A model generated the notes under the pieces. That model did not search any database and had not been told where the DNA came from. It saw only the letters and a list, made by a program, of their open reading frames with translations. From JAAYZX01 sp040770645 (GTDB lineage Bacteria; Actinomycetota; Thermoleophilia; RBG-16-64-13), in assembly GCA_040770645.1 (NCBI GenBank), contig JAXGIS010000009.1, positions 1 through 64,000 on the forward strand: a stretch of DNA of 64,000 nt, read 5' to 3'. Shown here piece after piece: positions 21,570 through 29,987 of this stretch. A program made the position numbers and the translations under genes. The first letter of the stretch is position 1, and the number at the start of each line of letters is the position of its first letter.

Positions 21570-21763
21570 GTGATGATGCCCGGGTCATTCCTGATCCTGC
21601 AAGCGCTACCGGATTGCTGTGGCCTGCACGGTAGGTCTGTTCTCTAGGTGGGTGTCGGCCGGCCTCTCCACGTCCGGGCATAAAAGACAGGGCAGCACCG
21701 TCCTCGGTGACGGCAGCGTCAAGCCGTCGCAAAAACCATTCTGCGGGGACGCCATACTCTAGC
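21570..21763. other. Intergenic stretch, nothing recognised
   Basis: Between the carB-tail duplicate and the promoter of the peptidase-like gene. No ORF with protein-like content, no RNA gene and no clear repeat was seen. Confidence 0.4.
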
Positions 21764-21795
21764 TTGACACATTGGAGGCAACCCTATGGTATACC
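21764..21795 (+). promoter_or_regulatory. Candidate promoter of the peptidase-like gene
   Basis: A perfect -35 TTGACA (21764-21769). The -10 could be TGGTAT (21787-21792, 17-base spacer) or TATACC with an upstream TG (21790-21795, 20-base spacer). The start codon follows at 21828. Confidence 0.4.
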
Positions 21796-21827
21796 AGTGC
21801 CTCTGATAGCGCTCTGGGGAGGATCTC

Positions 21828-22601
21828 ATGCGCTGGTTGCGACGCGGTGCCTTTGTCGCGGCACTTGCTGCATTTCTGATGTCGTGGACCTATACAGCGG
21901 ATGCCTCGCCATACTATTTCTATGGCTACGTTGTCCAGACCGGGGGGCACACTCAGTACTGTGTGAGCAAGCCGGATGGACAGGAGCAACCCTATCCTCT
22001 CCGTTGGTGGCCACCCGCTGGCTACAGCACGGCCAGCACCTGGTACAAGCTCGGCAACTCGCTTAGTTCGTCATTCAAGACGGCCTGCCGCGCGGCGGAA
22101 GGGAATCGGGAGGCCCTGTGGGGAGGCGGCACACAGTGGTTCCATTGGTACGAAGACATGACACCGATTACCGACTAATACAACCGGGCGATCGGAATGA
22201 GCGGCTTGGGGTCAGGCGTGCTTGGCCAATGCTTCTGGATCACCGAGAACTCCTGGCATCCCTATCAATACAACGCCCGAGTCGGCAGAAACGTGCACGA
22301 GTTGACCCGGTGGTACATGCGCTTCCAGTCCGACATGAGCAAGCTCCCTCTCGGAGCCTACTGGGGCACGGGCGACTTTGCCAACTGCATGGATCGCGAG
22401 AGCGTCGCAACGCACGAGTTTGGTCACATCATCCCTCTGATGCATCCCGATCCTTGGGATGTCAATGACGCCGATCCCCAGACGATGAGATCCGGCTACC
22501 CCTACGCCGGTGCCAGAACCGGGACTTTCGCGCGAACGCCGAATGACGACGACGCCTTCGCTCTGCTCAAGCTCTATCCGCCTATCGACCAGATCGACTG
22601 A
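21828..22601 (+). CDS. Secreted zinc-metallopeptidase-like protein, interrupted by an in-frame TAA
   Basis: Signal peptide MRWLRRGAFVAALAAFLMSW...ADA, then ~230 residues ending KLYPPIDQID. The segment ATHEFGHIIPLMHPD carries HExxHxxxxxH, the zinc-binding motif of metzincins (matrixin-like), with Pro where Gly is usual. A TAA at 22176-22178 (after TPITD) splits the frame; reading resumes in the same frame as YNRAIGMSGLGSGVLG. It may be a substitution error or a genuine nonsense mutation. GAGGATCTC precedes the ATG. The lipoprotein gene starts 14 bases after the stop, so the two may be co-expressed. Confidence 0.6.
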
Positions 22602-22615
22602 AGGGAGCCCAGCAC

Positions 22616-23389
22616 ATGAGCCGACCGAGACTGCCGGGGACGTTTGCCGCAGTGCTGGCTTTGTGCGCCCTGTTTGGCGCAGGCTGCGGTACCGGAGATC
22701 GAGCCTCCGTGCAACCGAGTGCCGGCTCGGGAGGAATTATCACGGCAGGCGTCACCACGACCACAGCGTCGGTTGTAGTTGACGCTACCATGCCACAATC
22801 GACGGATGCGGAGAATGGTGGTGAATCGGGAGATGACGGCTACTATCACTCCCAGATGAATATCACCACCTCGTATCTCACCGGCACGTTCACGCTTCCC
22901 CGCCAAGTGGAATACGCGGATATCATCGTCTACGGCGTGGTGACGGACGTTCTGCCCGGCCGCTGGAACAGCCCAGATGGCAGCGGAGATTGGCAGGGCC
23001 CCAAACCGGAGGACGCCTCCATTGCTTTGGTCATCTACCGCACCTTCTACGTGGAGCCCATCGAGACTCTGAAGGGGAGCCCCGCATTTGGGACGCCGGT
23101 TGCCTTCACTGCGGAGGGCGGCGTCGAGGGGAAGATCAGCGGCCCGGTGGACGAGGGCGACAGAGTTCTGGTGTTCGGCCAGTACGACCAGACCCTGTAT
23201 GGCGGGACATGGCCAAAGGATGCCTACCACAGCACCCACGGCGAATGGTCCATCTTCAAGGAGACGGACTCCGTCTTGACCAACCTCTTCGTTCTGGGCG
23301 GTTCAGAGAACCAGATAGCCGACAAGGGCTTCGACCGAGTCACTCTGGAGGACGTGCGCGCGGAGATAGCCCGCCGCGCGCGGAAATAG
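22616..23389 (+). CDS. Lipoprotein of unknown function
   Basis: 257 residues. N terminus MSRPRLPGTFAAVLALCALF ends in a lipobox FGAGC, followed by a Ser/Thr/Gly-rich linker to about residue 75. The body contains ADIIVYGVVTDVLPGRW, IYRTFYVEPIETLKGSPAFG, TPVAFTAEGG and GDRVLVFGQYDQ. This beta-rich pattern resembles the lipoprotein at 19953-20689. It follows the peptidase-like gene closely and lies inside the segment bounded by the two carB-tail repeats. Cell-surface location is likely; no function assigned. Confidence 0.7.
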   Translation: MSRPRLPGTFAAVLALCALFGAGCGTGDRASVQPSAGSGGIITAGVTTTTASVVVDATMPQSTDAENGGESGDDGYYHSQMNITTSYLTGTFTLPRQVEYADIIVYGVVTDVLPGRWNSPDGSGDWQGPKPEDASIALVIYRTFYVEPIETLKGSPAFGTPVAFTAEGGVEGKISGPVDEGDRVLVFGQYDQTLYGGTWPKDAYHSTHGEWSIFKETDSVLTNLFVLGGSENQIADKGFDRVTLEDVRAEIARRARK

Positions 23390-23485
23390 CCCGCTCCGCA
23401 TCCGAGCAGCAGTCGCCGCTGTCTCCCGGCTTGGGCACGCTGTTCGCCCTCGCCCGAGCCGGGAGACAGCCTATTCGTCCCTCAG

Positions 23486-23794
23486 CATATCGGGGCAGTG
23501 CTTTCGACAATGCCGAGTGCGTGCGGTGGCTACCCGTCCTCCAACCCCGCATGGTAGCTCTGAAGCGAGCGCACTCCGGCCCGGGCTTCGCGCCGGGCGG
23601 CGATGCCCCGCGCGGCGGCCAGGGCCGCCGCCGTGGTGGTGATGTACGGCACCTGGTGGCGGATGGCGGACTTGCGGATGTAGGAGTCGTCGAACTCGCT
23701 GGAGCGCCCGCGCGGCGTGTTGACCACCAGTTGGATTTCGGCGTTCTTGATGGCGTCCTCGATGTTGGGCCGGCCTTCGCGCAGCTTGAGGATG
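23486..23794. repeat. Direct repeat, copy B (native carB 3' end)
   Basis: Matches 21258-21569 over ~310 bases, from CATA(C/T)CGGG-GTGCTTTCGACAATGCCGAG outward through the carB stop codon to TTGAGGATG. The two copies flank ~1.9 kb with the peptidase-like and lipoprotein genes. Confidence 0.85.
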
Positions 23795-26751
23795 GGCTCG
23801 GAGGGGACGCCGCGCTCGGCTAGGAAGTCGCGGGTGCCGCCGGTGGCGCGGATGGCGAATCCCATACGGCAAAACTGGCGGGCGGCCTCGAGGATGTTGT
23901 CCCTATCCCCGTTGCGGTCGCGTTCGGCTACGGTGATGAGCACGGTACCCTCCTGAGGGAGTTGTTGCTGAGCGGCCTCCTGTGACTTGGCGAACGCCAA
24001 CCCGAACGAGTCGGCCATGCCCAACACTTCGCCCGTGGAGCGCATCTCCGGTCCCAACAGCGGATCCACCTCGGGGAACATGTTGAAGGGGAAGACCGCT
24101 TCCTTGACTCCAAAGTGAAGAATAACCCTCTGCTTGAGGTTGAGGTCAGGCAGCTTGGCTCCCAGCATCAGCTGCGTGGCCAGATGCGCCATCTGCACGT
24201 TGCACACCTTCGAGACCAGCGGCACTGTGCGTGAGGCCCGCGGATTGGCCTCCAGCACGTACACCACATCGTCGGCGATGGCGTACTGGATGTTCATGAG
24301 CCCCACCACGCCCAGCGTGATGGCGATACGTCGTGTGTACTCCTCGATGGTGGCGATGTGTTCGGCGGGGATGCCCACGGGTGGTATCACGCAGGCGGAG
24401 TCGCCCGAGTGGACCCCCGCGTATTCGATGTGCTCCATGACCGCCGGGACAAAAGCATCGGTGCCGTCGCAGAGGGCGTCGGCTTCGCACTCCAGGGCGT
24501 TTTCCAAGAACTTGTCAATCAGGATGGGGCGTTCCAGCGTCACGTTCACGGCGGCGGCCACATAGCGGGCCAACATGTCCTCGTCGTGGACTATCTCCAT
24601 ACCCCGTCCGCCCAGTACGTAGCTGGGGCGCACGATCACGGGATAGCCGATCTCTCGTGCGACCGCCAAGGCGTCATCGAGGGTGATGGCCATACCCGCT
24701 TGGGGCATGGGGATGCCGAGCTCGGCCATGATGCCGCCGAAGCGGTCGCGATCCTCGGCCAGGTCGATGGTCTCGGGCGAGGTGCCGATGATGCGCACTC
24801 CCGCCTGCTCCAGCTCGCGGGCGATGTTGAGGGGGGTCTGGCCGCCGAACTGCACGATGGCGCCCTCCGGCTGCTCCTTCTCGTAAATGGCGAGCACGTC
24901 CTCCACCGTCAGTGGTTCGAAGTAGAGGCGGTCGGAGGTGTCGTAGTCGGTGGAAACGGTTTCGGGGTTGCAGTTGACCATGATGGTCTCAAAGCCGGCG
25001 TCGCGGAGGGCGAAGGCGGCGTGTACGCAACAGTAGTCAAACTCGATACCCTGGCCGATGCGGTTGGGACCACCGCCCAACACCATCACCTTGCGACGAT
25101 CACTCACGGGCAGCTGATCGGGGGCGTTGTAGGTGGAGTAGTAGTAGGCGGCGTCGTCGGCCACTCCGCTCACCGGGACCGGACGGTAGCCGTGCACCAG
25201 GCCCATCGCTCGGCGCCGTGCGCGGAGGTCCGTCTCCGGCATATTCAACAGCGAGGCTAGATAAGCGTCGGCGAAACCATCCTTCTTGGCTTGGATCAAG
25301 AGCTCGTCGGGTAAATCGCGGTGGCGGTGGGCCAGCACCCGCTCCTCCAATTCCACCAACTCCCGCATTTGCTCGATGAACCAGGGTTTGACATGGGTAC
25401 GGGCGGAGAGGAGGTCGGGGGAGGCGCCTTTGCGCAGCGCTTCGTACATGATGAAGTGGCGCTCGCTCGAGGGCTCCACCAGCATGTCCAGGAGGTCTTC
25501 GAGTTCACGATCGTGGAAATCCTTCGCAAAACCAAGCCCATGGCGGCCCTTCTCCAAGGAGCGGATGGCTTTCTGTAGCGCCTCCTTGTACGTGTGGCCG
25601 ATGGACATGACTTCGCCCACGGCCCGCATTTGTGTGCCCAGCTTGTCTTGGGCGCCGGGGAATTTCTCGAAGGCCCACCGTGCGAATTTCACCACCACGT
25701 GGTCACCGGAGGGCGTGTATTTGTCCAGCGCACCGTCGCGCCAATAAGGGATCTCGTCGAGGGTGAGTCCCCCGGCCAATCCGGCACTCACGGAGGCGAT
25801 GGGGAAACCGGTGGCCTTGGAGGCCAGCGCCGACGAACGAGAGGTGCGGGGGTTGATTTCGATGACCACCACGCGCCCGGTATGGGGGTCATGTGCGAAC
25901 TGGACGTTGGTGCCGCCAATGACGCCGATGGTCTCCACAATATCGTAGGCATACTTCTGCAGCTTGGCCTGGAGATCCGGGGCGATGGTGAGCATGGGTG
26001 CCGTACAGAAGCTGTCGCCGGTGTGGACCCCCACCGCGTCGACGTTCTCTATGAAGCAGACCGTGACCATCTGGTTCTTGATGTCACGCACCACCTCAAC
26101 TTCCAACTCCTCCCACCCCACCACCGACTCCTCCACCAGCACCTGCCCCACCAGACTGGCGCGGATGCCGCGTGCGGCCACGATCTGCAGCTCTTCCCTG
26201 TTGTAGACCAGACCACCGCCGGTGCCGCCCATGGTGTAGGCGGGGCGGATGACGACGGGATAGCCGAGCATAGCCGCCACGCGTTCGCACTCCTCCACCG
26301 TGTAGCAGATCTCGCTGCGCGGGGTTTCGATGCCCAACTGGGACATGGTCCGCTTGAAGGCCAAACGGTCTTCGCCCTGCTCGATGGTGTCGGCCTTGAT
26401 ACCGATGATGTTCACTCCGTATCGCTCCAGGACGCCGGCGCGCGCCAGCTCCGACGACAGGTTGAGGCCGGACTGGCCGCCCAGGTTGGGCAGCAGGGCG
26501 TCGGGCCGTTCCAGCGCTATGATCTCCTCGAGCGTCTCCACGTTCAGCGGTTCGATGTAGGTGGCGTCGGCCATCACCGGGTCGGTCATGATGGTGGCCG
26601 GGTTGGAGTTGACCAGCACGATCTCGTAGCCGAGAGAGCGCAGAGCCTTGCACGCTTGGGTGCCCGAATAGTCGAACTCGCACGCCTGCCCGATGATGAT
26701 GGGGCCGGAGCCGATGATGAGGACTTTGTGGACGTCGTCACGTCGGGGCAT
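23530..26751 (-). CDS. carB: Carbamoyl-phosphate synthase large subunit
   Basis: Makes carbamoyl phosphate from bicarbonate, ammonia (from CarA) and two ATP for pyrimidines and arginine. 1073 residues, full length. Two ATP-grasp synthetase halves: the first opens KVLIIGSGPIIIGQACEFDY (9-28), the second KVMVLGGGPNRIGQGIEFDY near residue 557. The C-terminal allosteric MGS-like domain contains ATGGTRDFLAERG and LVVNTPRG. ATG 26751 has CAGGAGA upstream. No carA adjoins it; the neighbour is a UPF0182 gene, so CarA must be elsewhere. Its 3' end is duplicated at 21258-21569. Confidence 0.97.
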   Translation of the reverse strand: MPRRDDVHKVLIIGSGPIIIGQACEFDYSGTQACKALRSLGYEIVLVNSNPATIMTDPVMADATYIEPLNVETLEEIIALERPDALLPNLGGQSGLNLSSELARAGVLERYGVNIIGIKADTIEQGEDRLAFKRTMSQLGIETPRSEICYTVEECERVAAMLGYPVVIRPAYTMGGTGGGLVYNREELQIVAARGIRASLVGQVLVEESVVGWEELEVEVVRDIKNQMVTVCFIENVDAVGVHTGDSFCTAPMLTIAPDLQAKLQKYAYDIVETIGVIGGTNVQFAHDPHTGRVVVIEINPRTSRSSALASKATGFPIASVSAGLAGGLTLDEIPYWRDGALDKYTPSGDHVVVKFARWAFEKFPGAQDKLGTQMRAVGEVMSIGHTYKEALQKAIRSLEKGRHGLGFAKDFHDRELEDLLDMLVEPSSERHFIMYEALRKGASPDLLSARTHVKPWFIEQMRELVELEERVLAHRHRDLPDELLIQAKKDGFADAYLASLLNMPETDLRARRRAMGLVHGYRPVPVSGVADDAAYYYSTYNAPDQLPVSDRRKVMVLGGGPNRIGQGIEFDYCCVHAAFALRDAGFETIMVNCNPETVSTDYDTSDRLYFEPLTVEDVLAIYEKEQPEGAIVQFGGQTPLNIARELEQAGVRIIGTSPETIDLAEDRDRFGGIMAELGIPMPQAGMAITLDDALAVAREIGYPVIVRPSYVLGGRGMEIVHDEDMLARYVAAAVNVTLERPILIDKFLENALECEADALCDGTDAFVPAVMEHIEYAGVHSGDSACVIPPVGIPAEHIATIEEYTRRIAITLGVVGLMNIQYAIADDVVYVLEANPRASRTVPLVSKVCNVQMAHLATQLMLGAKLPDLNLKQRVILHFGVKEAVFPFNMFPEVDPLLGPEMRSTGEVLGMADSFGLAFAKSQEAAQQQLPQEGTVLITVAERDRNGDRDNILEAARQFCRMGFAIRATGGTRDFLAERGVPSEPILKLREGRPNIEDAIKNAEIQLVVNTPRGRSSEFDDSYIRKSAIRHQVPYITTTAAALAAARGIAARREARAGVRSLQSYHAGLEDG

Positions 26752-26790
26752 GCTTGGTCTCCTGCGCGTGGTGGCGGTCGTGATTCAGGG

Positions 26791-26817
26791 GTCCGGCCGC
26801 GCGAAGCGCGGCCGGAC
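26791..26817 (-). terminator. Hairpin terminator after the UPF0182 gene
   Basis: Perfect 12-bp stem GTCCGGCCGCGC / GCGCGGCCGGAC with a 3-base loop, between the UPF0182 stop and the carB start on the same strand. Confidence 0.75.
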
Positions 26818-26857
26818 ATTCACCTCGTACGAGATTTTATCGCGCTCAATGCCCGTA

Positions 26858-29740
26858 CTACCGCCGTATCCTGGCCAGTTCGTCGAGCACGCGCCCCAAC
26901 TCGTCGATGAGTTGTTGGGTCTCGCCTTGGTGGGTGAGGATTTGCTGGTAGAGCTCTTCAGCCCGCGCGATCAACCCGGCCGCGTCGGCGGGTAGGCCGG
27001 CCGTGGTGGTCGTGGTGAGGGGCGGTTCCGTGGTGGTAGTGGTGCCGGTCGGCTCCGTAGTGGTGGTGCTGGGCGGCACGGTCGTGGGCGGGGTTCCGGA
27101 GCCGAAGATGCGCTCCAGAGATTCGGCCAGCGTCCGCTCCATGACCACTTCGTCGCCGTAGTTCACGATCACCCGTCGTAGTTCCGGGATGGGGCTCTGT
27201 TCTGCCTGGAGGAACAGAGGTTCCACATACATGACGCTGTCTTCTACGGGGATGACCAGGAGGTTGCCGCGGATCACTCGGCTTCCGGCCTGGCTCCACA
27301 ACGTGATCTGCGCGGAGATCTCGGTGTCGTTGGTAATGCGTGCCTCAACCTGAGAAGGCCCGAAAATGAGCGTGTCTTTGGGGAAGTCGAATATCACGAT
27401 CTGACCATAGTGGTCGCCGTCCATGCGCGCGCCCATCCAGGCGATCATGTTTTTCCGCTCCAGCGGGGTGAAGGGCTGGAGCAGGATGAACTCCTCTTCG
27501 CGCTCTCCGGGAAGCCCCATGATGATGTAATAGGGCTCCACGCGAACCTCTTCGTTGTAATAGATCTCTTCAGGTATCTGCCAAACGTCCTCTTTGTTGT
27601 AGAAGGTCTGCGGATCCTGCATGTGGTAAAGCGTCATCTTCTCGGCCTGGATGGAGAACATGTCCTCCGGATAGCGCAGGTGCCGCCGGAGGTCGTCGGG
27701 CAGCTCGCGGCCGGGGCGCAGCAGTTCCGGAAACACGTTGCCCCACGCGGTGGCCAGGGCATCGTCGGGATCGATCTGATAGAAAGTGACGTCTCCGTGA
27801 TAGGCGTCGATCACCACTTTGATGGAGTTCCTGATGTAGTTGAGGTCCTGGCCGGTGGGCTGGGCATACGGGAAGCGGCCGGTGGTGGTGTAGGCGTCCA
27901 TGATCCAAACCAACGAACCATCGTCGCGGATGACGATGTACGGGTCGCGATCGTACTGGAGGAAGGGAGCGATGGCTTCCACCCGTTCGCGAATGGTGCG
28001 CTTGTACATGATCCGCGTTTCCGGGGTCAGGTACTCGGAGAACAGCAGCTTGAGGTCTCGGAACTTGATGGTGAAGGCCAACTGCCTGAAAAAGCCCGTT
28101 ACGGCGACGCCACCCTCGCCCGCGTAAGTGGTGAACACGTTCTCATTGCCGCTGGGGTAGTCAAATTCGAGGGCGTTGGTCTTGACCAACACGAATTCGT
28201 TCCCGATCTCGCCGTAGTAGATCTCGGGTCTGGAGATGTGGAGATCAGTATCGGTCTGAGGCGGGATGTCCTCAATGAGGAAAGCGGGTAGTCCTTCGCC
28301 GCGCACTTCATTAACGGCGCAGGCCACCACTCCGTAGCCGTGTGTGTAGGTGATGCGTTTGTTGACCCAGGTCTTGGCCTGATCCTGCAGGTCATCCTGG
28401 TCGAGTTCGCGGGCGGCGAGCATTACCTGCCGGTAGTTGTCGTCCACGCGGTAGCGATCGACGTCGACGTCTTTGAAGCGGTAGTACAGCCGTATTTCCT
28501 GCAGCTGCGAGTAGGTGGACAGCAGTGGGCGCGGATCCCAAAGGCGGATGTTGTCGATGGTGGCCTTGTTCTCCTCGATATCCTCTAAGGTGAGCCGCTG
28601 TCTGGCCGGGAAGGGCTTTGTGGTGGTGCGATCGAGTCCGAATGCGAAGCGCGTGGCTTCGATGTTGTTGACTATGTAAGGACTCTCCATCTGGATCTCA
28701 TTGGGGGACACGCGGTACTGCTGGATGATGGCCGGGTAGACGACACCTGCGCCGATCCACACCACCACCAGGAGACCGAGGGAGACCATGGGCAGCTTCC
28801 ACCCCCGGTAGTGGATGTTCACGAGCAGGATGACGGCGGAGATCAATGCCACCACCGCCAAGATCCCCAGCACAGGCAACTGCACCGTCACATCTGTGTA
28901 GCTCGCTCCGAAGGTCACACCTCGCGAGGAGTACAAAAGTTCCCAACGCTGCATGAAGAAGTCTACGGCCTTGCCAACGAGCAACAGCGCCGCCAGAAGT
29001 GAGAGGTGGGCCTTGACGTGAGGCGCCAAGTGAAAGCCGCGCCCCGTGTCCGCGCGCATGATGGCGCGGTCGAACACATAGACGGCGGTGGTCCCAATCA
29101 GAGTGACGATGAGCAGGCCACTGAAGAAACCGAGGAGGCGTCGCAGTATGGGTAATACCCACACGTAGAAAGAGGCGTCGCGGTTGAAGATGGGGTCGAC
29201 GTAACCGATCTCCAGCCGATTGAAGAACAGGAGCCACTCCTGCCAAGCGCCGGCCGTGCCCACCGCGAAGAAGAACGCCAGCAGCAAGGAGCCAATGAGC
29301 AAGATGCGGTTAACGGCTCGATCGGGAGTGGGGACGAGCTCCAGTATCTCCGCTCCCTCCTCGCCCGGCTCGCGCGCGGCCACGCGCAGGCGGGGGGAGA
29401 GCCGCCGGGCCAGCCGGAGGTTCAAGTAGAAGACCGCGAAGAATATCGCTCCGGCGACAACGCCGAGGACGAGCGGCACCCAGATGCGGACCAGAAAGAT
29501 ACCGCGATAGCCAACCTCGTCGAACCAGAGTAGCTCGCTCCAGAAGCTGGAGAGAATGAATGCCAGCAGAACCACGGCCAGAATTCCGCTGACCACCCAC
29601 AGGATGATCTTCCTGCCGCGGCCCAGGTTTCGGGTCCTGGGCTCTGTGTCGGTTTCTTTGCGGCCGCCCGCGCGGCTTTCGCTCCACTTTTTGAGGGCCT
29701 CTAAGAGCATGTCGCCCGGGGCCTTCGGCATATCGGTCAT
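26858..29740 (-). CDS. UPF0182 (COG1615) family large membrane protein
   Basis: 960 residues from ATG 29740, chosen over an in-frame start 40 codons upstream because GGGAGACACG precedes it and TDMPKAPGD starts the conserved protein. About seven N-terminal transmembrane segments (first KIILWVVSGILAVVLLAFIL), then a large extracytoplasmic domain (EYLTPETRIMYKRTIRERVE, GLPGEREEEFILLQPFTP). A Thr/Pro-rich linker of 30-40 residues and a short C-terminal helical segment follow. The family is common in Actinobacteria and cyanobacteria; its biochemical role is unknown. Confidence 0.92.
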   Translation of the reverse strand: MTDMPKAPGDMLLEALKKWSESRAGGRKETDTEPRTRNLGRGRKIILWVVSGILAVVLLAFILSSFWSELLWFDEVGYRGIFLVRIWVPLVLGVVAGAIFFAVFYLNLRLARRLSPRLRVAAREPGEEGAEILELVPTPDRAVNRILLIGSLLLAFFFAVGTAGAWQEWLLFFNRLEIGYVDPIFNRDASFYVWVLPILRRLLGFFSGLLIVTLIGTTAVYVFDRAIMRADTGRGFHLAPHVKAHLSLLAALLLVGKAVDFFMQRWELLYSSRGVTFGASYTDVTVQLPVLGILAVVALISAVILLVNIHYRGWKLPMVSLGLLVVVWIGAGVVYPAIIQQYRVSPNEIQMESPYIVNNIEATRFAFGLDRTTTKPFPARQRLTLEDIEENKATIDNIRLWDPRPLLSTYSQLQEIRLYYRFKDVDVDRYRVDDNYRQVMLAARELDQDDLQDQAKTWVNKRITYTHGYGVVACAVNEVRGEGLPAFLIEDIPPQTDTDLHISRPEIYYGEIGNEFVLVKTNALEFDYPSGNENVFTTYAGEGGVAVTGFFRQLAFTIKFRDLKLLFSEYLTPETRIMYKRTIRERVEAIAPFLQYDRDPYIVIRDDGSLVWIMDAYTTTGRFPYAQPTGQDLNYIRNSIKVVIDAYHGDVTFYQIDPDDALATAWGNVFPELLRPGRELPDDLRRHLRYPEDMFSIQAEKMTLYHMQDPQTFYNKEDVWQIPEEIYYNEEVRVEPYYIIMGLPGEREEEFILLQPFTPLERKNMIAWMGARMDGDHYGQIVIFDFPKDTLIFGPSQVEARITNDTEISAQITLWSQAGSRVIRGNLLVIPVEDSVMYVEPLFLQAEQSPIPELRRVIVNYGDEVVMERTLAESLERIFGSGTPPTTVPPSTTTTEPTGTTTTTEPPLTTTTTAGLPADAAGLIARAEELYQQILTHQGETQQLIDELGRVLDELARIRR

Positions 29741-29987
29741 CGTGTCTCCCGGTGGCCGGATGTCATCGGCGTTGTGGTTTGTGACTTGTTTCTGTACTCC
29801 AGGATAGCCGAACCGGGTGGTCGGCGTCCGCTCTCGGTGGCGCGGTGAGGGTATCTTCACCCGGTGGCGGAACTGGAGTCACTTGGAGCGATGAGGACGT
29901 GTATCCTCAACAGTTGGCTGTTGAGCCGGGTTTGACGCCGGCCAAGGGAGTATCAGAAAGGACATTCGAGAGGAGCGGGGGACGGTC

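Noticed and set aside
22176..22178. TAA inside the peptidase-like gene as a recoded codon
   Set aside because: No known bacterial recoding of UAA in this setting and no hairpin; substitution error or nonsense mutation is simpler.
23480..23530. Island attachment site with tyrosine integrase at carB
   Set aside because: The repeat structure fits, but no integrase gene or clear core site is present; kept only as a finding about the duplication.
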